In this document: positions 1 through 4,826 of the stretch, one piece after another
Layout: each line of letters opens with the position of its first letter
Position numbering within the stretch: the stretch's first letter is position 1
Assembly: GCA_946644025.1 (NCBI GenBank)
Contig: CAMPCG010000014.1
Coordinates: 1 to 21,119 of the forward strand
Reading direction: 5' to 3'
Length of the DNA stretch: 21,119 nt
DNA from: an uncultured Prevotellaceae bacterium
GTDB taxonomy: Bacteria > Bacteroidota > Bacteroidia > Bacteroidales > Bacteroidaceae
Notes under the pieces: model-generated
Told to the model about the DNA's origin: nothing
Databases searched by the model: none
The model's input: the letters and a program-made list of their open reading frames with translations, nothing else
Made by a program: the position numbers and the translations under genes

Positions 1-7
1 CGCCATA

Positions 8-83
8 CCAGCCATTTCGCCGTACCTACGGCACGGCTGCATGGCTGGCTACCCTAATCTGATGCCTCCGGCATCTTCCAGCC
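8..83. repeat. Palindrome-rich module (three small hairpins)
   Basis: A compact set of inverted repeats with no open reading frame. An 8-bp arm pair (8-15 with 41-48, CCAGCCAT/ATGGCTGG) encloses a tighter hairpin at 19-32 (GCCGTA, 2-nt loop, TACGGC). It is followed by a 6-bp-arm, 3-nt-loop hairpin at 61-75 (GATGCC/GGCATC). CCAGCC at 78-83 can also pair with GGCTGG at 43-48. This looks like an intergenic interspersed palindromic repeat. Whether it belongs to a gene left of the window cannot be seen. Confidence 0.6.
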
Positions 84-87
84 GTTA

Positions 88-135
88 CCAAGATGTGTAT
101 AAAGGGTAGTTAAAGGGGAGGGGCCGGGGGAGGGG
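88..135. repeat. 22-bp motif followed by G-rich tract with G-quadruplex pattern
   Basis: The 22-bp motif beginning CCAAGATGTG and ending AAAGGGTAG (88-109) recurs exactly at 477-498 and 580-601, and each time a G-rich repeat follows. Here the G-rich part at 115-135 has runs of 4, 4, 5 and 4 Gs separated by 1-2 bases, a textbook G-quadruplex-forming pattern on the plus strand. For the minus-strand operon the plus strand is the template. Confidence 0.65.
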
Positions 136-163
136 TACGCCTTTATCGCCTCCAGTATACTAA

Positions 164-329
164 CCTACATTATTCATATCCTTACCTCCATCAAGCGCCA
201 GTACACCGCCGGTGTAGGGAATCTCGCTTGTCTAATTCCGATATTCAGGTGTGCGGAATTAGACAAGCGAGATTCCCTACCCAGCGCGGGATCACTGGAA
301 GAATGAAACTGAAGTATGAATAATGTAGG
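164..329. repeat. Nested inverted repeat with perfect 27-bp hairpin
   Basis: A perfect 27-bp inverted repeat (214-240 with 254-280) surrounds a 13-base loop (241-253). Outside it, a second perfect 15-bp inverted pair (164-178, CCTACATTATTCATA, with 315-329) delimits a 166-bp unit. There is no protein-coding sequence inside. The layout of terminal inverted repeats around an internal hairpin resembles a miniature non-autonomous mobile element, but no target-site duplication is evident. No TAnnTTTG promoter box lies between the outer arms, which argues against an invertible promoter. Confidence 0.7.
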
Positions 330-371
330 CTAAATCTATTGTCGTACAGACGATTAGCTCGTCATGCGGCG

Positions 372-383
372 CCCCCCCCCCCC
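372..383. repeat. 12-C homopolymer tract
   Basis: Twelve consecutive C residues lie in the non-coding repeat region, at the left edge of a C-rich/G-rich palindromic segment (about 372-409, with CCCCTCCCC and GGGGAGGGG arms around TTAAA). Such a tract is prone to slipped-strand length change and to sequencing error. It lies in no gene, so a phase-variation role is not supported here. Confidence 0.7.
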
Positions 384-398
384 AGCCCCTCCCCTTAA

Positions 399-604
399 AG
401 GGGAGGGGTGAGCGGCGGCCTACCTTTTCCCAAAGGGAGGGGTGAGCGGCGGACACCCACCAGTTTATACATATATCCAAGATGTGTATAAAGGGTAGTT
501 GAGGGGAGGGGTGAGCGGCGGCCTACCTTTTCCCAAGAGGAGGGGTGAGCGGCGGACCCCCACCAGTTTATACATATATCCAAGATGTGTATAAAGGGTA
601 GCTG
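399..604. repeat. Imperfect tandem duplication, 103-bp period
   Basis: Two consecutive ~103-bp units (about 399-501 and 502-604) differ at only a few bases. Each holds two GGGGTGAGCGGCGG blocks separated by CCTACCTTTTCCCAA, then an 8-bp-arm hairpin (TTTATACA 464-471 with TGTATAAA 485-492, repeated at 567-574 and 588-595), then the 22-bp CCAAGATGTG motif. The small open frames that cross this region are repeat-derived and are not called as genes. Confidence 0.75.
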
Positions 605-695
605 TGAGGGAGGGGAGTAGATAGACTATCCACAGAAAATTCACCATGAGGGTAACTACTCCCCTCCCTCACAGGGAGGGGCCGGGGGTAGGTCT
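602..695. repeat. Truncated copy of the 117-bp palindromic element, abutting wecB stop
   Basis: A perfect 19-bp inverted repeat (602-620 with 656-674) flanks a 35-bp core related to the cores at ~1067-1108 and ~2055-2098. The right-hand outer arm (AGGGAGGGGCCGGGGG, ending GGTCT at 695) is present, but the matching left outer arm is missing, so this copy is 5'-truncated on the plus strand. It ends two bases from the wecB stop codon (698-700). It could help end transcription as a GC hairpin, but there is no U-tract after the stem. Confidence 0.75.
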
Positions 696-697
696 TC

Positions 698-1987
698 TCA
701 CCCCTTTAGTTTTTCGGCTATTCTTTTGCTGGCGAGGCCGTCTCCGTAGGGGTTGACGGCACGGCTCATGGCGTTATAGGCCTGCTGGTCGTCGAGCAGC
801 AGCGATGCGCTCTGGAGGATAGCGTCATAGTCTGTCCCCACGAGCTTCACGGTGCCTGCAGTGACGGCCTCGGGGCGCTCCGTGGTGTCGCGCATGACGA
901 GCACGGGCTTCCCCAGCGACGGTGCCTCCTCCTGTATGCCTCCGCTGTCGGTGAGCACCAGTGTGGACTTCTCCATCAGATAGACGAACTCGAGGTACTG
1001 CAGCGGCTCTATGAAGAAGAAGTTATTGGGAGACCCACCCCCCTGCCCCTCCCTGTTAGGGAGGGGAGCGGATAGACTATCCGCAGAAAATTCGCCATGA
1101 GGGTAACTACTCCCCTCCCTCACAGGGAGGGGCAGGGGGGTGGGTCTGTTGGTTGTTGGATGTTGGATGTCGCCGAACACTTCGCGTATAGGCTTCCTGA
1201 CGTTTGGGTTGAGGTGCATGGGGTAGACAAAGTCCACGTCGGGATATTTCGCGGCCAGGTCTTTCATGGCGGTCACCATGTGGATGAATCCCTCGCCGAA
1301 GTTCTCGCGCCGATGGCCGGTGATGAGGATGAGCCGGCGGGGTGTTGGGTGTTGTTTGAGGCGGCTTACATCGTATCCGCTCTTCAGGAGTGTCTCCTCG
1401 ACCTGCCGGCGCAGTCCGTCGTCTTCCTTCAGTTTCCCCACGACTATCTGCAGGGCGTCTATGACGGTGTTTCCCGTGACGGTGATTTTACCGTCGTCCA
1501 CGCCTTCGTCCAAGAGGTTCTTGCGGCTGAGGGGCGTTGGCGCGAAGTGGAAGGAGGCTATGCGGCCTGTTATCTGGCGGTTCATCTCCTCGGGCCAAGG
1601 GCTGTAGATGTTGTGCGTGCGCAGTCCTGACTCTACGTGTCCTACGGGTATCTGCTGGTAGAAGGCGGCAAGGGCGGCGGCGGTGCTGGTGGTGGTGTCT
1701 CCATGCACGAGGACGACGTCGGGCCGGGCCTCCTTGAGCACATCGCGCATCCCTATGAGCACACGGGCGGTGATGTCGTAGAGGTCCTGCCCCTGACGCA
1801 TGATGTTCAGGTCGTATTCGGGCTTGATATTGAAGATGTGGAGCACCTGGTCGAGCATTTCGCGGTGCTGGCCGGTGACGCAGACGATGGTCTCGAAGTC
1901 TTCTTTCCGCTGCTTCAACTCGATGGCGAGCGGGGCCATTTTTATTGCTTCGGGACGAGTGCCGAAGACGAGCATGACTCTTTTCAT
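698..1987 (-). CDS. wecB: UDP-N-acetylglucosamine 2-epimerase (non-hydrolysing), with in-frame repeat insertion
   Basis: Cytoplasmic enzyme interconverting UDP-GlcNAc and UDP-ManNAc, the substrate of the dehydrogenase encoded two genes upstream. The sequence shows the N-terminal FGTRPEAIKMAPL motif, HGDTTTS (residues 95-101), HVESGLRT (117-124), WPEEMNR (131-137), GHRRENFGEG (224-233) and TDSGGIQEEAPSLGKPVLVMRDTTERPEA (346-374). Asp97, Glu119, Glu133/134 and His225 match residues known to be catalytic in the family. The protein is 429 residues against roughly 375-385 usually. The excess lies between VFGDI (269-274) and FFFIEPL (323-329), where residues 281-319 are exactly one 117-bp palindromic repeat. 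All catalytic motifs survive, so a functional enzyme with a surface loop is plausible but not proven. The start MKRVMLVFGTRPEA is the usual family start; no Shine-Dalgarno is seen. It is the last gene of the wecC-GT4-wecB set. Confidence 0.95.
   Translation of the reverse strand: MKRVMLVFGTRPEAIKMAPLAIELKQRKEDFETIVCVTGQHREMLDQVLHIFNIKPEYDLNIMRQGQDLYDITARVLIGMRDVLKEARPDVVLVHGDTTTSTAAALAAFYQQIPVGHVESGLRTHNIYSPWPEEMNRQITGRIASFHFAPTPLSRKNLLDEGVDDGKITVTGNTVIDALQIVVGKLKEDDGLRRQVEETLLKSGYDVSRLKQHPTPRRLILITGHRRENFGEGFIHMVTAMKDLAAKYPDVDFVYPMHLNPNVRKPIREVFGDIQHPTTNRPTPLPLPVREGSSYPHGEFSADSLSAPLPNREGQGGGSPNNFFFIEPLQYLEFVYLMEKSTLVLTDSGGIQEEAPSLGKPVLVMRDTTERPEAVTAGTVKLVGTDYDAILQSASLLLDDQQAYNAMSRAVNPYGDGLASKRIAEKLKG
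1031..1147. repeat. 117-bp palindromic element inserted in frame in wecB
   Basis: Perfect 24-bp terminal inverted repeats (1031-1054, starting AGACCCACCC, with 1124-1147, ending GTGGGTCT). Just inside, each end also forms its own 9-bp hairpin: CCCCTCCCT/AGGGAGGGG at 1046-1054 with 1058-1066, and at 1112-1120 with 1124-1132. The core contains a 17-bp palindrome at 1068-1084 (GCGGATAG, A, CTATCCGC). The length is 39 codons exactly, so the wecB frame is kept and no stop is introduced. The flanking GTTGGTTGTTGGATGTTGG stretch (1148-1166) may be part of the inserted material, because the family does not normally have residues there. Confidence 0.88.
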
Positions 1988-2008
1988 ATACTATTGACTG
2001 ATTTATCG

Positions 2009-2147
2009 GCCCCCAACAGACCCATCCCCCGGCCCCTCCCTGCGAGGGAGGGGAGTAGTTACCCTCATGGTGAATTTTCTGCGGATAGTCTATCCACTCC
2101 CCTCCCTCACAGGGAGGGGCCGGGGGGTGGGTCTGTTGGTGGGGGCC
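2009..2147. repeat. Second 117-bp palindromic element between GT4 and wecB
   Basis: The 165-bp gap between the GT4 stop (2153) and the wecB start (1987) is almost filled by this element. The core unit from AGACCC (2018) to GGGTCT (2134) is 117 bp, the same length as the copy inside wecB. The inverted arms extend outward as GGCCCCCAAC/GTTGGTGGGGGCC to 2009 and 2147, with one mismatch and a 3-base bulge. The loop segment is in the opposite orientation to the copies at 602-695 and 1031-1147. No promoter box for wecB is visible, so wecB is probably read through from upstream. Confidence 0.85.
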
Positions 2148-2152
2148 GCTAT

Positions 2153-3361
2153 TTATTGATTTAGGAAGGCTACGTACTTCTTCATCTGCTCGGCGAAGGA
2201 GAACTCTCCCCTTGCAGCCTGCAGGCAGTTATGACGCAGCTGGCTGTAGTCGTCGTCGCTCATGTCCCTGAGCCTGACTATATTCTCCCTGAGCTGGCCG
2301 TAGTCGCCCGGTGCCGACACCAGCCCCAGCCGGTATTGGTTGACTATCCTCTCGCCCTCTCCTCCTCCGCAGAAGATGATGGGCGTGCCGTGGGGCAGGA
2401 GGTCGAATATCTTGGAGGGCACTGCACCCTTGATGGCCACTGCCAGCGGCACGATGGACGCATGGTAGCGGCCCAGCGCGCGGTTTATCTCCTCCTTCGC
2501 CTTGTAGCCATGGCAGACGACGCCGCAGTCGTGGCTCTTCACGTATTGCTCGATGGCCTCGGCCTGATTGCCGCCGCCGTAGATGTGGAGCTCTGTGCCG
2601 AGGGCCTTGAAGTCCACGGCCTGAATGAGCCCGAGGATGTCCTGGGCCACGCCGAGCAGTCCGGCATAGACGAGCAGCAGGGGGCGCCGGCCGGAAGCCC
2701 CACCCCCGACCCCTCCCGCGGGGGTAGGGCCTATAGCTTCTATCGGCTGCAGGTTGCGGTAGAGGAAGTGGGGCTTACGGAATCCGAAGCGCTCCACGTG
2801 GTCGATAATCTCCTGGCTCTGTCCCTGATAGGCGCAGGCGTGCTTATATACGAAGCGCTCCATCCACTTGAGCACCTTGTGGTTCAGGCTTCCCTCCCTG
2901 ACGGCACCCAGCTCTATGGCCGACGTAGGCCAGAGGTCGGAGACGTTGAGCACGGTGTTCTTGCGGTAGAGGCAACGAAAGAGCAGCACTGCCGAGAAGC
3001 CGATGGGCAGCGGCGGGCTCTGCACGATGACGCGGTCGTAGCGGCGTATGCGCCAGAACTTCAGCCCGAAGAGCCATATATCAAGGGCGAAGACCAGCAT
3101 ACTAAGCAGTCGCGCCACGGGGTTCTTAGACACTGTGGCGTAGGTCCAGTAGCGAAACACGTTGATACCGCCGAGCGTCTCGTGCTTGGAGAAGCAGTGG
3201 CGGTAGCCGTCGAAGATGCGCCCCTGGGGGTAGTTGGGCAGCGGGGCAAGCACGTCTACAGTCGCTCCTTCGGCCCGCAGACCCTCGGCCATGTTGCTGA
3301 TGCGCGAGGGCGCGGCGCCCATCTCGGGCGGATAGTAGAAGGAGACGATGAGAACCCGCAT
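2153..3361 (-). CDS. Glycosyltransferase family 4, WbuB-like, with small in-frame repeat insert
   Basis: Predicted GT-B-fold retaining glycosyltransferase that adds a sugar to the lipid-linked repeat unit on the cytoplasmic face. Visible features are the N-terminal LIVSFYYPPEMGAAPSRI (4-21), LPNYPQGRIF (41-50), VIVQSPPLPIG (111-121), NVSDLWPTSAIELGAV (139-154), the C-domain start LLLVYAGLLGVAQDI (228-242), and the nucleotide-binding part AIKGAVPSKIFDLLPHGTPIIF (309-330) followed by GEGERIV. This pattern is that of the WbuB/L-fucosamine transferase-type GT4 group, but sugar specificity cannot be assigned. Residues ~211-223 (Pro/Gly-rich PTPAGGVGGGAS) match a C/G-rich repeat and sit in the linker between the two Rossmann domains. 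The start is MRVLIVSFYYPPE, 31 bp downstream of the wecC stop. Confidence 0.88.
   Translation of the reverse strand: MRVLIVSFYYPPEMGAAPSRISNMAEGLRAEGATVDVLAPLPNYPQGRIFDGYRHCFSKHETLGGINVFRYWTYATVSKNPVARLLSMLVFALDIWLFGLKFWRIRRYDRVIVQSPPLPIGFSAVLLFRCLYRKNTVLNVSDLWPTSAIELGAVREGSLNHKVLKWMERFVYKHACAYQGQSQEIIDHVERFGFRKPHFLYRNLQPIEAIGPTPAGGVGGGASGRRPLLLVYAGLLGVAQDILGLIQAVDFKALGTELHIYGGGNQAEAIEQYVKSHDCGVVCHGYKAKEEINRALGRYHASIVPLAVAIKGAVPSKIFDLLPHGTPIIFCGGGEGERIVNQYRLGLVSAPGDYGQLRENIVRLRDMSDDDYSQLRHNCLQAARGEFSFAEQMKKYVAFLNQ
2693..2731. repeat. Short G/C-rich palindromic insert in the GT4 linker
   Basis: The sequence starting GGAAGCCCCACCCCCG and continuing with CCCCTCCCGCGGGGGTAGGG forms a partial hairpin (CCCCTCCCGC/GCGGGGGTAGGG). 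It is read in frame as residues ~211-223 of the GT4. The same left half, GGAAGCCCCACCCCCG-CCCCTCCC, recurs at 11137-11161 between two other genes, which marks it as an interspersed repeat and not a conserved protein segment. Confidence 0.7.
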
Positions 3362-3392
3362 TACTTACTGATATTTCGGCTGAAAGACATGG

Positions 3393-4601
3393 TTACCCTT
3401 TCCTGAATATTCCGCAGAAGTCGAGGATGACCTTCTCGTCGCTCCACTGGAGCTGGCGGAAGGGGTCGTGGGCCGTGAGGAACACGACGATGTCGGCCTC
3501 TTCGTAGGCCTGCCGGTAGTCGGTCAGCTTGAACACCTTGTGCTCCTTGATGTTGGGTTCGACCACCAGTATATTGGCGTTGCTCGAGCTCTGCATCACC
3601 TTCGTCACGATATACTTTGCGGGACTTTCGCGCAGGTCGTCAATGTTGGGCTTGAAGGCCAGGCCCATCATGGCCACCACGGGCTTGCGCCTGTTCTCCA
3701 GTTCGAAGCGCAGCATGGCGTTCTGCACCTTCTCGGCACACCAGTCGGCCTTGTGGTTGTTCACCTCGCGGGCCATGGCTATCATGCGGGCCTCGCGGGG
3801 GAATCGGCTGGAGATGAAGTAGGGGTCTACGGCTATGCAGTGGCCTCCCACGCCACATCCAGGCTGCAGGATGTTCACCCGGGGGTGCTTGTTGGCCAGT
3901 TCGATGAGTTCCCACACGTTCACCCCGGCCTTGTCGCAGATAAGGCTCAGTTCGTTGGCAAAGGCAATCTGTGAGTCGCGGCACGAGTTCTCGGTAAGCT
4001 TGCAGAGCTCGGCCGTCTTGCAGTCGGTGGCATGAAGCGTACCGGTGACAAACTGGGCGTAGAATTCCTGCGCCTTGCGCGTAGAAGCCTCGTCGATGCC
4101 GCCGATGACGCGGTCGTTGTGTACCAGCTCGTAGATGACGTTGCCCGGCAGCACGCGCTCGGGGCAGTAGGCTATGTAGAGGCGGCCCTTCAGCTCGGGG
4201 CGCTGGCTGAAGATGAGTTCGGCCATCTTCTCGGTCGTACCCACGGGCGAGGTCGACTCGATGACGTAGAGGTCGCCCTCCTTCAAAAGGGGTATCACCG
4301 TGCGGGTGGCGGCCTCGACGTAGCTCGTGTCGGGCTCGTGGTCGCCCATGAACGGCGTGGGCACCACCATAAAGTAAGCATCGCTCACCTCGGGAAGGGT
4401 GCTCGCACGAAGGCGGCCGTCGGAGACAACCTCCTGAAGCAGCTCCTCCATGCCGGGCTCAATGATGTGCAGGTGGCCCTTGTTGGTCTGTTCCACCACC
4501 TGCGGGTTTATGTCTACGCCTATAATGTTGACTCCGTGTCGTGCAGCAATAATGGCCGTGGGCAGTCCGATGTAGCCCAAGCCCATAAAACATGCTTTCA
4601 T
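3393..4601 (-). CDS. wecC: UDP-N-acetyl-D-mannosamine dehydrogenase
   Basis: NAD-dependent two-step oxidation of UDP-ManNAc (WecB product) to UDP-ManNAcA in the cytoplasm. The N-terminal dinucleotide-binding motif is GLGYIGLPTA (7-16). The family signatures VVPTPF (79-84), ESTSPVGTTE (115-124), YCPERVLPG (145-153), AELCKLTENSCRDSQIAFANEL (197-218) and GCGVGGHCIAVDPYF (248-262) are present. Cys255 is the expected catalytic thiol and Lys201 a conserved active-site residue. A C-terminal UDP-binding domain begins near VVAMMGLAFKPNIDDLRESPA. The 402-residue length is normal for the family. UDP-glucose dehydrogenases share the fold; the PTPF/YCPERVLPG pattern and the neighbouring wecB favour the ManNAc enzyme. 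It heads the three-gene wecC-GT4-wecB group and has its own candidate promoter. Confidence 0.93.
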   Translation of the reverse strand: MKACFMGLGYIGLPTAIIAARHGVNIIGVDINPQVVEQTNKGHLHIIEPGMEELLQEVVSDGRLRASTLPEVSDAYFMVVPTPFMGDHEPDTSYVEAATRTVIPLLKEGDLYVIESTSPVGTTEKMAELIFSQRPELKGRLYIAYCPERVLPGNVIYELVHNDRVIGGIDEASTRKAQEFYAQFVTGTLHATDCKTAELCKLTENSCRDSQIAFANELSLICDKAGVNVWELIELANKHPRVNILQPGCGVGGHCIAVDPYFISSRFPREARMIAMAREVNNHKADWCAEKVQNAMLRFELENRRKPVVAMMGLAFKPNIDDLRESPAKYIVTKVMQSSSNANILVVEPNIKEHKVFKLTDYRQAYEEADIVVFLTAHDPFRQLQWSDEKVILDFCGIFRKG

Positions 4602-4649
4602 TTCTTCTCTTATTTAGCCTTTTTAGGCTGCATTTGTTTATTTTGGGTG

Positions 4650-4676
4650 CAAAGGTAATACTTTTTATTGAAACAA
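4650..4676 (-). promoter_or_regulatory. Candidate Bacteroidales promoter for wecC
   Basis: Read on the minus strand, TACCTTTG (4657-4650) fits the Bacteroidales -7 consensus TAnnTTTG. A TTG (4676-4674) lies 16 bp upstream, closer than the usual 19-21, so the -33 part is weak. It lies in an A/T-rich stretch of the 225-bp gap, the longest non-coding gap between the genes from 20918 down to 698. The predicted leader to the wecC ATG is about 40 nt. The rest of the gap (4691-4826) shows no gene and no convincing terminator for the preceding transcript. Confidence 0.55.
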
Positions 4677-4826
4677 AAGCATTTTTTTAGGGAAAACATA
4701 GCGCAAAAATAAAGGGATTGGACTTTACGCCGCCCAAACCCTGACTTTAACCCGCAAAAAGCTACAGGTTAGAGCCGTTCATGTAGGGAATTAAAAGGAG
4801 TGAAAGCGGGACTTGCGGAAGTTGAA

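Noticed and set aside
164..329. Invertible promoter of the Bacteroides capsule type
   Set aside because: No TAnnTTTG or CAAAnnTA lies between the outer arms, no gene is positioned to be driven toward, and no recombinase gene is in the window.
399..604. Possible CRISPR array
   Set aside because: There are only two full units, which are near-identical over their whole 103-bp length, with no unique spacers and no cas gene.
292..647. Three ~60-codon minus-strand frames containing RRSPLP motifs
   Set aside because: They run through the 103-bp tandem repeat and other G/C-rich elements; the similarity among them is due to repeated DNA, not protein conservation.
602..674. Intrinsic terminator after wecB
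   Set aside because: The 19-bp stem is strong, but the loop is 35 bases and there is no U-tract downstream on the minus strand. It is better explained as a truncated repeat element.
2231..3406. Plus-strand 391-codon open frame opposite the WbuB-like GT4
   Set aside because: Shadow of the GT4 gene; composition is atypical and no motif is recognisable.
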